IMG/VR virus record: IMGVR_UViG_3300009032_000002
Span: 1 to 48,632 of that record
Source: a virus
Strand: one strand, 5' to 3'
Length of the DNA stretch: 48,632 bases
A model generated the notes under the pieces. The model did no database searches and was not told the origin of the DNA. It was given only the letters and a program-made list of their open reading frames with translations. This document shows positions 21,719 through 30,758 of this stretch, piece after piece. Position 1 is the stretch's first letter. Each line of letters begins with the position of its first letter. The translations under genes were made by a program, and so were the position numbers.

Positions 21719-21919
21719 CTAGAGGAGCTTTACCCACCTATTCTCCATCATGGACTCCCACCCGTCCCCAATGCCCCAGAAGGTCTGGCCACTACGGATG
21801 CCCATCAGGGACACAGATGCGGTCATTTGGCGAGCCACTGACCAATCCCCCAGGAGGTCCCCCATTTTAAAGGGGGTCGCTTGGGAGAACTGATTACTTT
21901 TGTTGCACCCACAAGCCAT
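21719..21919 (-). CDS. 66-residue protein with CGC N-terminus
   Basis: Begins MACGCNKSNQ and ends FWGIGDGWESMMENRWVKLL. Small proteins with an N-terminal CGC and a short C-terminal strand-helix are frequent near actinophage structural genes, with no known function. AAGGGA stands 5 nt before the ATG. It lies just before the promoter of the MazG-like unit. Confidence 0.55.
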   Translation of the reverse strand: MACGCNKSNQFSQATPFKMGDLLGDWSVARQMTASVSLMGIRSGQTFWGIGDGWESMMENRWVKLL

Positions 21920-21920
21920 T

Positions 21921-22373
21921 TCAGTCCCTTCTATTGCTCTTGGACGGGCCCTTGCGGCGGAAGAGTTCTTGCTCGACCTCAGGAACGGGTTCTTGTTTGT
22001 CCCTGGATTTGACGGGCTGCTCGGGCTCGGGCTCGGGCTCGACCTTCTGATCTTCTAGCTCACGGGACGACACCTCGGGGGCATCTCCAGTTGAAGCCGG
22101 GGTTGGGTCTGCCTGCGGGTCCTCCTCGACCGTCACTCCGGCGGCATCGGCGGCCGCTCGGGCCTTAGCAATGGCATCGCGAACGGCGTCCCGTGCGGGC
22201 TTTGGCGTCTCGACCGTGAATGGGTACTCTTGGGCCGACTTGGCGATGTCGTCCACGGGGACAAGGTGTCGTGCCGCAACAAGGCGCTGTACGCCCAGGT
22301 CTCCATCATCAAACCAGGCGGTCTCATGTAGCCTGCACCCCGACATGTTCAGCATGGCTCGGTAGAGACCCAT
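21921..22373 (-). CDS. hypothetical protein with acidic Pro/Glu-rich tail
   Basis: 150 residues from an ATG that overlaps the holin stop as TAATG. The N-terminal 60 residues (GLYRAMLNMSGCRLHETAWF, VQRLVAARHLVPVDD) look folded, and the rest is low complexity, rich in Glu/Pro and ending in basic KGPSKSNRRD. It may be structural or lysis-related by position. No family is assigned. Confidence 0.55.
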   Translation of the reverse strand: MGLYRAMLNMSGCRLHETAWFDDGDLGVQRLVAARHLVPVDDIAKSAQEYPFTVETPKPARDAVRDAIAKARAAADAAGVTVEEDPQADPTPASTGDAPEVSSRELEDQKVEPEPEPEQPVKSRDKQEPVPEVEQELFRRKGPSKSNRRD

Positions 22374-22627
22374 TACTTCCCCTCGTAAGTGGGGGTCTTG
22401 GGGGTACCTAGAAGCCAGCCCACTCGTGGCCATTTGACCTCAAGGGACCGCACTACTGCATACCAGATGGAACCCAGAAGAGGCACAATGGCTTGGCTCA
22501 CCTCGCCGGAGTCCATGGTGACTCCCCTTTTGGCCAATTCAACGACAATGAGAGCAGTCAAGTAGGGGGTTACGGTGCGAATTACGGAAACCCCCACATC
22601 TGTACTTGGCTTAGAATCTTCAGACAC
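22373..22627 (-). CDS. holin-like membrane protein
   Basis: 84 residues from a GTG at 22627 with GGAGG 6 nt upstream. A hydrophobic segment (VIRTVTPYLTALIVVELAKRG) is followed by a second moderately hydrophobic one (AIVPLLGSIWYAVVRSLE) and then KWPRVGWLLGTPKTPTYE. This C-terminal signature is one I know from small actinophage membrane proteins called as holins. It would open the membrane for the GH25 endolysin, although that gene is 18 kb away in the window. It overlaps the PAS-protein gene by 8 nt. Confidence 0.7.
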   Translation of the reverse strand: MSEDSKPSTDVGVSVIRTVTPYLTALIVVELAKRGVTMDSGEVSQAIVPLLGSIWYAVVRSLEVKWPRVGWLLGTPKTPTYEGK

Positions 22628-23300
22628 TTTGTTCCTCCAGGGGATCCAATGTTCCCACCCATCCAACAATATCAGAATTTGCGCCATAGAGCGGCGCTCC
22701 GGCAGCTCGAACCTCAAAAACGTGCCCCGTCGTGGCATTGCGGATCCGAAAGAGGGAGCCGAAATGATGGTGCCCATCCACGGAAGAACCCCACGAGGCG
22801 AACACGCGAGAACGGTCATCCGCGTGGATGGCCTCAAACCAGCCCTCCCCGAGAGCATCCGTGTGTTGCATGCCGATAAGGCGAGAAAAGGCGGGGTTGA
22901 TGTAAGTCAAATGTCCATCTGGCCCGGCTTCGAAGATGGGGGTATCGAGAGTCCGGTAAAGCTGACGAAGACGTTGTCGCGACCCAGCAGAGTCCACGAG
23001 GACCTGCTCGGTCAAATCTTGCAACTTGGCTATGAGGGCGTGGGTGTCGGTGAACCGTCTGTCGATGCACTCGTGGATATTGCTTAGAGACGCCTTTATC
23101 TCCAAAACCTCGCCCTGAATGACTTCAGTCGTTACCTTTCTCATGCCTTCTCGCATGGGATCAGTTACTAGGTTCTTGCCAATAAACCGCACCGGCGTGA
23201 ACTTGATGATGATTCCAAGGGCCGTCAAGACGCCCGCTATCCAAATGGTGCCCTCGGCTAGGTTTTGCCACCATGCCTCTGCCGCCAATAGGTTCCACAT
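22620..23300 (-). CDS. membrane-anchored PAS-domain protein
   Basis: 226 residues. One N-terminal membrane segment (about 14-36) is followed by a long helix with coiled-coil character (about 50-113), then a PAS domain (about 115-222): LYRTLDTPIFEAGPDGHLTY, INPAFSRLIGM, and a final WVGTLDPLE. PAS folds sense ligands, redox state or light, but the ligand cannot be told from sequence. No kinase, cyclase or DNA-binding output domain follows. The gene overlaps the holin-like gene by 8 nt, so the two proteins are made together in the membrane. A regulator of lysis timing is a reasonable hypothesis. Confidence 0.8.
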   Translation of the reverse strand: MWNLLAAEAWWQNLAEGTIWIAGVLTALGIIIKFTPVRFIGKNLVTDPMREGMRKVTTEVIQGEVLEIKASLSNIHECIDRRFTDTHALIAKLQDLTEQVLVDSAGSRQRLRQLYRTLDTPIFEAGPDGHLTYINPAFSRLIGMQHTDALGEGWFEAIHADDRSRVFASWGSSVDGHHHFGSLFRIRNATTGHVFEVRAAGAPLYGANSDIVGWVGTLDPLEEQSV

Positions 23301-23302
23301 GA

Positions 23303-23602
23303 CTACTGGGGCACGTGGCTGGTGAGGATAGTGGCGGTGTCGCCCGACATGCCGCCTTCCGTCAGTTCATCCCATGCCCTCTTGGCCTTGAGGGCGTCCT
23401 CTTCGGCGGCCCTCTTGGCGACAACCTCGTTGCGATGACGCGCCGTGCTGGCGGCCTGGGGGGTGGTCTCTCGCCAGCCATCAATAGGGGCACTCCCGGC
23501 AGGGTCTTGGGGGTCCTGTAGGACGTGTGGGTTTGAGGTGGAGACCTTGTCCCACGAGACTGCCAACACGGCCGAACCATTTGTGAAGTGTCGAGTATTC
23601 AT
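23303..23602 (-). CDS. hypothetical protein, 99 residues
   Basis: The N-terminus (HFTNGSAVLAVSWDKVSTSN) is beta-like, and the C-terminal half is charged helix (RNEVVAKRAAEEDALKAKRA). It starts as TAATG on the stop of the fibre-like gene upstream and ends 2 nt before the PAS gene. A tail or virion accessory protein is possible from position alone. Confidence 0.5.
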   Translation of the reverse strand: MNTRHFTNGSAVLAVSWDKVSTSNPHVLQDPQDPAGSAPIDGWRETTPQAASTARHRNEVVAKRAAEEDALKAKRAWDELTEGGMSGDTATILTSHVPQ

Positions 23603-24267
23603 TAGGCTAGCGCCACCGACCAGTTGAAGATGAAGGTATCACGGAAGATCGCATTGGTAATGGACCCTGCTGTGATCTGAAGCCGCCGCTGAAAGGCGAA
23701 TATGGCGGAAGCGCCAGCCGGGATGGTCGTGCCGCAAGAAGGAATGGCGGCCGCATGAGGGGGCCACGCATGCTCCAGGGCGGCACCGGCGGGGTTCTGG
23801 AGAACCGCATACCCTCCGTCGATCAAGGGGTTAGGAAAAATGCCAGTCGCATAACTGTAGACGGCACGACCCCCGGGACTCATTCCGGTGATCTGAAGGG
23901 TCCCGTATAGCTCCGTGCGCATGTAGACGGCGGCGACACAGTCGGACGGATTCTCGAAGATGAGAGTTCCGGACTGCCAAACCGTATCAATCCCGACCCC
24001 AAGAATCCCCGTGGAAACAGACTCGAAGGAAGAACACTGCACATTTTGGGCCTGTTGACCGGCCCATAGGCCGCCATCGGCCCCCAGCACGATGGCGTTG
24101 CAGGGGTCAGTGGAGAGGTCCCCGCAGGGGACGTATAGGCCATCCGCCCGACATTCGACACAATTGCCCGCATCGTCGGAGACGATCAGATCCGCTCGCA
24201 AGTTGCTATTGGGCTGCACGGAGAGGTCGATGCAGGAGGAGTCCTCGATGCAGGGGCTAATGGCCAT
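23602..24267 (-). CDS. fibre-like virion protein with DGLYVPC module
   Basis: 221 residues. The N-terminal part contains SSCIDLSV and NCVECRADGLYVPCGDL, the same Cys-plus-DGLYV module found in the proteins at 24643-25569 and 45125-46045. The C-terminal part is beta-rich and Ala-rich, ending FIFNWSVALA. It is probably a tail or fibre component. GGAGG lies 6 nt before the ATG. It overlaps the helical gene upstream by 11 nt. Confidence 0.65.
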   Translation of the reverse strand: MAISPCIEDSSCIDLSVQPNSNLRADLIVSDDAGNCVECRADGLYVPCGDLSTDPCNAIVLGADGGLWAGQQAQNVQCSSFESVSTGILGVGIDTVWQSGTLIFENPSDCVAAVYMRTELYGTLQITGMSPGGRAVYSYATGIFPNPLIDGGYAVLQNPAGAALEHAWPPHAAAIPSCGTTIPAGASAIFAFQRRLQITAGSITNAIFRDTFIFNWSVALA

Positions 24268-24643
24268 TTTGGACCTCCTGGATGGCTTGATCTAATAGCA
24301 CTAGCGCCTGCTCTCCTCTGTCACGGGCACCCAAGGCCCTTGAGGCCTCGACCACGGAACCGTAGGCCAATTCGGCCAATTCCGGTTCCTCTAGGTTGAT
24401 GCGGAAAAACTCCAGTTGCTCCTGGGCGGCTTGTCGCATCTCCTCAAGTCGCTCCTCCACCCGAGCCCCTGTTCCCTCGGGCTCCGTTTCCAGCTTGGCC
24501 AGCTTGGCCAGTCTTTCCGTGGACGCCCGTTGGGCTGCCAGTTGGGGTTCCAGATCGGAACCCTCCCGCTCTGCCAGCAATACACCAAATGCCGCGAAGA
24601 TTTCGAAGAGGCGTGCCTCTGTCCATAGCTTTGAGAAATCCAT
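24257..24643 (-). CDS. helical hypothetical protein between fibre genes
   Basis: 128 residues, almost wholly alpha-helical and Glu/Ala/Leu-rich (AERLAKL-type heptads, EERLEEMRQAAQEQLEFF). It is coupled to the fibre-like gene upstream as TAATG. It may be a chaperone or a trimerisation partner for the fibre proteins, by position only. Confidence 0.55.
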   Translation of the reverse strand: MDFSKLWTEARLFEIFAAFGVLLAEREGSDLEPQLAAQRASTERLAKLAKLETEPEGTGARVEERLEEMRQAAQEQLEFFRINLEEPELAELAYGSVVEASRALGARDRGEQALVLLDQAIQEVQNGH

Positions 24644-25569
24644 TAGACACCAATCCGTGCGGCGTAAAGAGATGGGCCCACCACGGAAGTGGCAGGAAAG
24701 GCCACGCCCGTGTCTGACGTCAGGACAACGCTGGCGCTAATGGAATCTCCGGGGAAGAGCTGAACCAGGGTTTGAACGATGCTATAGAAACCCAGGGAAG
24801 AATACTTCTCAAGAGTGAGACGCACTAGGCCGGGGTCCCCGCCGGTGTGGAGTTGATGGCGCACCTGAAAGCCATTGGCGGTGCCGCGGGAGAAGGGCAA
24901 CCCCGACGAATACTCAATGAGAGATTGGGCCCAATACCAGCCACCCCCCCCCAGGGGGACAAGGAAACGGTTATTGGCTGGGTCGGCAATGCCCCCCACG
25001 TTCGTTACGGTGAGATCCTGAATGATTGGGGCCGTCACGACCCCCACGCCTGCCGGAACAATCGTGGGGACGGTAGCGGCCAGTTCTCCGTAGTGGGTAA
25101 CGGATCCGGTTGCCACCGAAGGCACGTAGAGGCCGTCGCTATGGCACTCCACCACATTGCCCGTGTCGATGGACAGGGGGATGGTGGCCACCAGGGGGTT
25201 CCCGGTAGTCCCGCACCCCGTCAACTCAATGCAGTCGGTGTCCTGAGTGAAAAGCTGGGTAAGAAGCCCCCCGCCGGGGGCGCAATCGGAGAGATTGCAT
25301 GCATCCCCGTTGAGAAGGAGTTCCACCGTGACGGGATCTCCGGGGAAGCCCGTTCCTGAGATGTTGATGCAGTCTGAGTCCAGCACCCCGATACTGGGGG
25401 GCGGAACGTATGCGCCGTCGTCAAGACAACTTAGCTGGTTGTTTGCAGCGGGGTTGACCTGGAAGGAAACCGTATAGGGCAGGCCAGGGTTCCCGTTGCC
25501 GGAGACCTCGATACAGTCCCCCGCTACAGTCAAACACGCACATTCGTTTTGGCAACCACAGCGACTCAT
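24643..25569 (-). CDS. fibre-like minor tail protein with Cys/SGxG repeats
   Basis: 308 residues from an ATG at 25569 with AGGAG upstream. The N-terminus MSRCGCQNECACL is followed by three repeats of about 45 residues: DCIEVSGNGNPGLPYTV, DCINISGTGFPGDPVTV and DCIELTGCGTTGNPLVA, each leading to a (D)DG-x-YVP element. This is a beta-structured shaft of the type seen in actinophage tail fibres. The C-terminal 150 residues are a different beta-rich domain, perhaps receptor-binding. Related repeats occur at 45125-46045. A TAGGCT box at 25598-25603 might give it a promoter. Confidence 0.75.
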   Translation of the reverse strand: MSRCGCQNECACLTVAGDCIEVSGNGNPGLPYTVSFQVNPAANNQLSCLDDGAYVPPPSIGVLDSDCINISGTGFPGDPVTVELLLNGDACNLSDCAPGGGLLTQLFTQDTDCIELTGCGTTGNPLVATIPLSIDTGNVVECHSDGLYVPSVATGSVTHYGELAATVPTIVPAGVGVVTAPIIQDLTVTNVGGIADPANNRFLVPLGGGGWYWAQSLIEYSSGLPFSRGTANGFQVRHQLHTGGDPGLVRLTLEKYSSLGFYSIVQTLVQLFPGDSISASVVLTSDTGVAFPATSVVGPSLYAARIGV

Positions 25570-25600
25570 TTTTTCTCCTAGCCTTTCAGCCAAGTTTAGC

Positions 25601-25789
25601 CTATTTGGTACCAATGACGGGACCTGCGGCCCCCGTGGGCACATATAGGTACAGAAGTTCCCCCGACACCTCCCGCAAGACCCACCCGGGGTCAGGTGGG
25701 CGAGCCCCCGGCTGCTCAATGAGCCGTACCCGTCGTTCTAGGTCGGCCAGGCGCTTGGCTAGCGTGTCTTGATCGTCTCGGTAACTCAT
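25601..25789 (-). CDS. 62-residue coiled-coil protein
   Basis: RDDQDTLAKRLADLERRVRL is a clear coiled-coil heptad stretch, followed by a short beta segment ending VIGTK. It overlaps the minor tail gene upstream as ATGA. Small proteins of this kind often accompany fibre proteins as trimerisation or assembly partners. No family name can be given. Confidence 0.6.
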   Translation of the reverse strand: MSYRDDQDTLAKRLADLERRVRLIEQPGARPPDPGWVLREVSGELLYLYVPTGAAGPVIGTK

Positions 25790-27105
25790 CCGCTCTCCGT
25801 TGACTCAATCGTCCCCAGGGGTTGCAGGTCAATGGAGACGCTCCCGTCGAAGTTCACGTCTACCTTCTGGAGACGGAAATCCGCCACCACCTTGTAGCAG
25901 GAGGCTTGGGTGTCCACCCGAACGCGAGTGCCGGGGATCAATTGATCAAGCCGTACGCCCGCCGTTGTCTTAAGCCTAGCCCCCACGGGGGTTTCGATAT
26001 AGAGGGGGTCCTTAAGAATGTCCAAGCGAGTCTGAGCGGCACGATCACACGAGGCCTGGTCCACGATGGTGTCTTCCGTAAAGGTCCTCACTAGGATGCC
26101 GTAGTAGGAAAGGTACTGGGCCGATGCGGTCACTATCGACTGCACCCCGTTCCCCTTCACCACCACCACGGTTGCCTGCTCGTTGCCTCGCTTGCGGATC
26201 GAGGGCGGGGCAGTCCAATCGTCATCCAAAAGAGTCAGCAGGGGGGCGGTATCAACCTCAATGCCTCGCACAATGATGGTTCGCCCAAATGCAGTATAGT
26301 CCAATCCCGTTTTGGCCAATTCGTCAATCAGGTCTGCCGCATAGACAAACTCGGACGTCAAGACCGAACGAGACCCAAACAGTCCGCTTGGGTCGAGATC
26401 AATCTGGATGTTAGGGGATGGATCAGGACTCATTGCGGAGTCATGAATTGTCATGAAAATGGTTGAAAGATCTACCCCCTCCAGGGAGAAGGCTCCCACT
26501 AGGCGCCGATCCCACCAAGAAGTCAGATCATCCGCCTCAACTCGGATGGATCCATATTCAAACAACACGTCCGTGACGGGACCGCACCAGGCATCTCGTC
26601 CGTCCCGATAAACGATTACTTCTGTCGCCCAAGGGTCCACATCTTCCCAGCCGTCACAGCAGACGTCGCCCAAACGTCCCGACACCAGTCCCTCCATGGC
26701 GAGAGAAGATGTCCCGTCCAGCTCACGAGTAAAGTTGCCGCTGATGGGGTTCAACTCCGCCATCACGGCGCCTCCGCCGCGAGTCATCAAGAGAACACGG
26801 AGATCGGCCCCATCTCCCAAGCTGGCCTCGTCCCTACAGGCAATGAGCCCGGCGGGCCGATAGGTTTCTGGCGGCGCATCTGGCCCACAACAATCCACGT
26901 TGACATTTACAGAAACATCATCCCCATTGGCCGTAACGGGGATGATGAAAACCCCGCAGGGGAAGTCCGTGAATTGGAACCCTAGTGGCCCATCCCCGGG
27001 GTTCATTGAAACGAGCGTTACCGCAAAGGTCACGGGATTGGTCAGGACGTAATTGATGGGAATTAGACCACCCAAGTGGGACAGGGTGATAAAGACGGAG
27101 GCCAT
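25786..27105 (-). CDS. minor tail protein (tail hub type)
   Basis: 439 residues, beta-rich. The central section (GRLGDVCCDGWEDVDPWATE, VIVYRDGRDAWCGPVTDV, RVEADDLTSWWDRRLVG) is characteristic of actinophage minor tail or hub proteins next to the tail tip, as is the repeated IVRGIEVDTAPLL region. Its position after the large Cys-rich tail protein and the BNR protein agrees. It overlaps its neighbours as TAATG and ATGA. Confidence 0.7.
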   Translation of the reverse strand: MASVFITLSHLGGLIPINYVLTNPVTFAVTLVSMNPGDGPLGFQFTDFPCGVFIIPVTANGDDVSVNVNVDCCGPDAPPETYRPAGLIACRDEASLGDGADLRVLLMTRGGGAVMAELNPISGNFTRELDGTSSLAMEGLVSGRLGDVCCDGWEDVDPWATEVIVYRDGRDAWCGPVTDVLFEYGSIRVEADDLTSWWDRRLVGAFSLEGVDLSTIFMTIHDSAMSPDPSPNIQIDLDPSGLFGSRSVLTSEFVYAADLIDELAKTGLDYTAFGRTIIVRGIEVDTAPLLTLLDDDWTAPPSIRKRGNEQATVVVVKGNGVQSIVTASAQYLSYYGILVRTFTEDTIVDQASCDRAAQTRLDILKDPLYIETPVGARLKTTAGVRLDQLIPGTRVRVDTQASCYKVVADFRLQKVDVNFDGSVSIDLQPLGTIESTESG

Positions 27106-28283
27106 TATGACGACCCACCTGGGTCGCAGTCATAGGAGACGCTAACCCCCGGGGTAAGGGTGGTGAAGGGCACGACCCCGTTGTTGCGGATGAGTGCCGC
27201 ATATCCGGCCCCCAGGGGCTGCCATATAGTCCTTCTGTCCAGCAGGTGCTGTCCTGCCGTTGACGTATAGGTGGCCTGTAGGGTCCAATTGTTCGCCACG
27301 ATGGCACCGCATGGCGTCAGAGGGTCCTGTTGGGAAGCGGTCCATAACTCCACGCCCGAACCTGACGACAACGACAGCGCCATCTGGGATTCATTGTTGA
27401 GCGTGTTGATGGACCCCGCCCCCTCAAACTGGCATCCGCCGCCGAGGGGCATGGCCTGCCATAAAGAGAAGGAAGTGCCATTGTTGTTGGATTCCAGGAA
27501 GCCAGTAGGGAATCCAGGGCCCCCTCCACTCATTTGTCCCCCCTTGATCTCTCCGTTGAATCGGGAGAATTGCCTCTGGAGCGACCCTCCATTAAAGGAG
27601 CCGTAGGTGTACTGGAGCGACCACGATGCCCCCTGGTTGTCGCTGACGAATATGCCCCCAGCAGGTACGTTGTTCGCGATAAAGAAGTTACTCCAAACGC
27701 CATTCATCACAACCCACCGACCACTAGGCATTTCCAAAATATCCCCAGGGATGCAATCCTCCCCCAGACCCGACTCATTCTGGAGGGTTTCCAGGTTAGA
27801 TAAAGACCAGGGCATCTCGGAGACATAGTCCCACGTTGCCCCCTCGTCGCTACTCTTCCAAGAGTGGGAACCCCAGGGGTGCCCCACTGTGGGTTGCTGG
27901 ATTGAACCATCCCACACAAGGTTGGCGGCGGAGCTTGAGTTGTTTGCAACCAGCCAAATGTCCCCGTCGGGGCCATGACAGATGGATCCCCACACTCCGC
28001 TGGACGCCCGAACGCCCAAGACGTGGGTTGAGGCAATCAAGGAGGTGATGGGAACAACTGAATCCGTCACGGTCAGAAAATCAAAGACAGATGGCGCCAC
28101 ACCCAGCCAAAGTGTTTGAGTGTTTGCCGTATTGAGGCTTTCGGACCAGCAGACCAAGACGGTCCCGTCAGAACGCACAACAGCGGAACCGCCGCGAATT
28201 TGATAGTCGTTGGCCCCGCCGTTGCTTTGAACGTACCGGACGAACGACGTTGAGGGGGTTATGGGGTGAGCGAAGTCGGCCAC
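27105..28283 (-). CDS. BNR-repeat (sialidase-like beta-propeller) tail protein
   Basis: 392 residues from a GTG at 28283, one base after the upstream TAA. Asp-box-like motifs recur: SSDEGATWDYV, SDNQGASWSLQ and SNNNGTSFSLW, along with DGDIWLV and GRWVV blades, which fit a six-bladed propeller as in sialidases and polysaccharide-binding proteins. I cannot see a full sialidase catalytic set (Arg triad, Tyr/Glu), so binding is as likely as hydrolysis. By position it is a tail-tip adhesin or depolymerase that contacts host surface sugars. Confidence 0.7.
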   Translation of the reverse strand: MADFAHPITPSTSFVRYVQSNGGANDYQIRGGSAVVRSDGTVLVCWSESLNTANTQTLWLGVAPSVFDFLTVTDSVVPITSLIASTHVLGVRASSGVWGSICHGPDGDIWLVANNSSSAANLVWDGSIQQPTVGHPWGSHSWKSSDEGATWDYVSEMPWSLSNLETLQNESGLGEDCIPGDILEMPSGRWVVMNGVWSNFFIANNVPAGGIFVSDNQGASWSLQYTYGSFNGGSLQRQFSRFNGEIKGGQMSGGGPGFPTGFLESNNNGTSFSLWQAMPLGGGCQFEGAGSINTLNNESQMALSLSSGSGVELWTASQQDPLTPCGAIVANNWTLQATYTSTAGQHLLDRRTIWQPLGAGYAALIRNNGVVPFTTLTPGVSVSYDCDPGGSS

Positions 28284-28284
28284 G

Positions 28285-30756
28285 TTACCATCCTGACGCC
28301 AGGTAGCGGCTAATTGCCCCAATGGATACGGTGGCGTTGTCTGCCACAAATTGAGCATCCACCGAAACCACGATACAGAAGGTGGAGCACTGAGCAAGAT
28401 CAAACCACCCGAAAGGGGACCCGTCAGAGGAGAAAATGTATCGCATGGCAGATACGGAGCGCCCGCCAGGAAGGATCAGTTGGGCCTGTCGGGTTCGGGA
28501 GTCGATCACCAGACGAGCCCCTGATGGCAATTGAGGCACCAAGAGGGTAGAGCATGGCACCCGACAGGCCCAGAAGTCATCCTGGGGGTCGCACGGACAC
28601 GGCACCCTATCCCCAAAGGGATTCTGATAAGCCTCTATCTTGAGACGGCGCATCTCCGTCGATCCCGTGTTGACCTCAATGTAAGTGGTGGCGTCATTCC
28701 AATCGCCAGGGTTACTCAGAGTGCAACAAATCTTCCGACTTACCCATGGGTCGCAATAGCACTGAATGGGGACGAGGAAGGGAGGAGGGGGGGCGACGGG
28801 AAGGGGGCCGCAATCAGGAACGAACTCGTCCGCCGGGATCTCCACCACTTCCGTCAAGGGGGTAGTGTCTTGGCCTGGGATGGAGAAGGTGCAGCCCGGC
28901 GGGGGGAAGATGGCCGTGGGGTCCAGAACCCAATCCACGGGAGCCCAAGATCCATCACAATCAACCGTAATGGGACAGTCCCGCGGGACGACGCAATCGT
29001 CAGCCCCAGGGACTACGGTGTCGCATTGGATGAAACAGGTTTCAGCAATCTCCACACAAGGGCAATCGGCGGGGAAGGGAACAGTACCGTCCCATCGGAG
29101 TGGCTCCCACGTACGGGTGTTGGTGCACTCATTGTAGGTAAGGCGGATAAGGCACGGTTCCTCTGGCGGCATGGCGGCCGTATCGCACTCGCCAGAACCA
29201 TCAACCGAAAGGTTGCAGAAGGGTGGAGGGAAACCGTCCACGACGTTCCAGCCATTTTCCGCCCAGGATCCATCCCCCAGAAGCGAAACCAGGCAACTAT
29301 CGTTCGTGGCACTGGCGGCAGCACATGGGGATGTGGTCGTGGTGGCCTCGGGGGTGAACTCGACCGCCTCGGCCACATACAGAGTGCAGTCCACTGGGGG
29401 ACAGGCTTCTTCGGGGTCCCAGCCGGTTGGGCACCAAGTCCCATCATGGCGCACCTGAATGCCGCACGATGGACGTGGTATTTGTCGCTCGTATGCTTTC
29501 GTGGCTTGCTGGCCCTGACACTGAGGGCAAATGCCGCGCAAGTCGAGACAGTATTCCTCTGGAGCAAAGTTCTCACACTGGGCACACCATTCCACATCCG
29601 AAAAGATGTAGGGAAGCTCGGAGCACAACGTGAACTGCACCTTGAGATTCGTGCAGCCACAAGACGAGCAGCACGTGGACATGCGATCCGTTACCTTTGG
29701 GCCGTCGGTCAACCCAACCCTGTGAAACAACCGAGCATAATCAAGGGGGCTAATGCCGGGCACGGCCGCATAGCCGTACCCTAGGCCCGCAACGGACATG
29801 AAGGTCAAGACGGTATCGCCATTGATGGCTATGAAGTTATCCAGGTCGGCCTTGAGTTCCGTGATCCACTGCTGCTCTTCCTCGCATTCGACCGTAACGT
29901 TCAGGTCAATGTCAATGGCGGCTATCTGGCCTGGCCCCAAGGCCAGGTAGGCGGCATTCGCTACGGCACCGGGGGGAATCTTGAACTCACTTTGAGCTGC
30001 TCCCCCAAGAATGTCAGTAACGTAGAACAGGGGCGTTTGGCCTAGCGCCCAGTTGGCGGGCAACAAGCCATCGAGGTTGTTGGGGAGCCCCAGGGGGTTC
30101 GACAAGACCCCCACTTGATTCCCGTCCTCAATGTAGACCTGATAGAGTCCTCCTCCCAGGTTCGTCACTCTCACGCCAACAGTAATGCCGTTCGTGAGAG
30201 GACGCTCCTCTACAAGCTGACACGAACATACGTCAGATTCGGGGGGGCAGCACTTGAGCATATAGAGGTCCCCAAGGGCACAATCGCTACAGGAGTTGTC
30301 CCCCAAGAGGGACTCCTGGAGCCAGCGAAGGCCATATTCGGCAGCGCAGCACGTCTTGGCACGGAGCCACCCCGTGACGGTAATGCAGCGGCCGCGAAGA
30401 CGCAGGGGGCCGAGGGAGGTGCCGGAGATGGCACCATCGGCCGTATCTCGCGACACGACCGAATCAAATCCTTCGATGTCCTCGATGAAGAAGCCAGCAA
30501 ACTCAGCGCTTTCGGGGACGTCGGGGTCATACCAGGGGGCATCGTCCAGGATGGGAGACGTGTAGGCCCCGTTCGTCCCGGCGCCTTGATCCAAGTAGAG
30601 GCATTGGGCGGAATCGCAGCCGCAGCCGGGGGTGATGGAGGTGTTGGATTGACGCAAGCCAGCGAACCCCGAAAGGGGGTCGCCTGTCATGTACTTGAGG
30701 AGACGAGAATGGTTGGCGATTTCTGTCCCCGCAAACCATAAGTAAGAGTTCAACAT
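28285..30756 (-). CDS. large Cys-rich minor tail protein
   Basis: 823 residues directly after the tape measure gene in transcription order, the place of the distal tail protein. The first 250 residues resemble distal-tail proteins (LWFAGTEIANHSRLL, GPLRLRGRCITVTGWLRAKT). The C-terminal half repeats a short beta unit such as CLIRLTYNECTNTRTWEPL and CPITVDCDGSWAPVDWV. By my count it has about 50 cysteines, many in CC and CxC pairs, which suggests disulphides or metal sites in the assembled tail. No function beyond tail structure can be assigned. Confidence 0.7.
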   Translation of the reverse strand: MLNSYLWFAGTEIANHSRLLKYMTGDPLSGFAGLRQSNTSITPGCGCDSAQCLYLDQGAGTNGAYTSPILDDAPWYDPDVPESAEFAGFFIEDIEGFDSVVSRDTADGAISGTSLGPLRLRGRCITVTGWLRAKTCCAAEYGLRWLQESLLGDNSCSDCALGDLYMLKCCPPESDVCSCQLVEERPLTNGITVGVRVTNLGGGLYQVYIEDGNQVGVLSNPLGLPNNLDGLLPANWALGQTPLFYVTDILGGAAQSEFKIPPGAVANAAYLALGPGQIAAIDIDLNVTVECEEEQQWITELKADLDNFIAINGDTVLTFMSVAGLGYGYAAVPGISPLDYARLFHRVGLTDGPKVTDRMSTCCSSCGCTNLKVQFTLCSELPYIFSDVEWCAQCENFAPEEYCLDLRGICPQCQGQQATKAYERQIPRPSCGIQVRHDGTWCPTGWDPEEACPPVDCTLYVAEAVEFTPEATTTTSPCAAASATNDSCLVSLLGDGSWAENGWNVVDGFPPPFCNLSVDGSGECDTAAMPPEEPCLIRLTYNECTNTRTWEPLRWDGTVPFPADCPCVEIAETCFIQCDTVVPGADDCVVPRDCPITVDCDGSWAPVDWVLDPTAIFPPPGCTFSIPGQDTTPLTEVVEIPADEFVPDCGPLPVAPPPPFLVPIQCYCDPWVSRKICCTLSNPGDWNDATTYIEVNTGSTEMRRLKIEAYQNPFGDRVPCPCDPQDDFWACRVPCSTLLVPQLPSGARLVIDSRTRQAQLILPGGRSVSAMRYIFSSDGSPFGWFDLAQCSTFCIVVSVDAQFVADNATVSIGAISRYLASGW

Positions 30757-30758
30757 GG

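Noticed and set aside
28531-29784. A 417-codon plus-strand open frame
   Set aside because: It is antisense to the Cys-rich minor tail gene, has no promoter or ribosome site, and its protein lacks any recognisable pattern.
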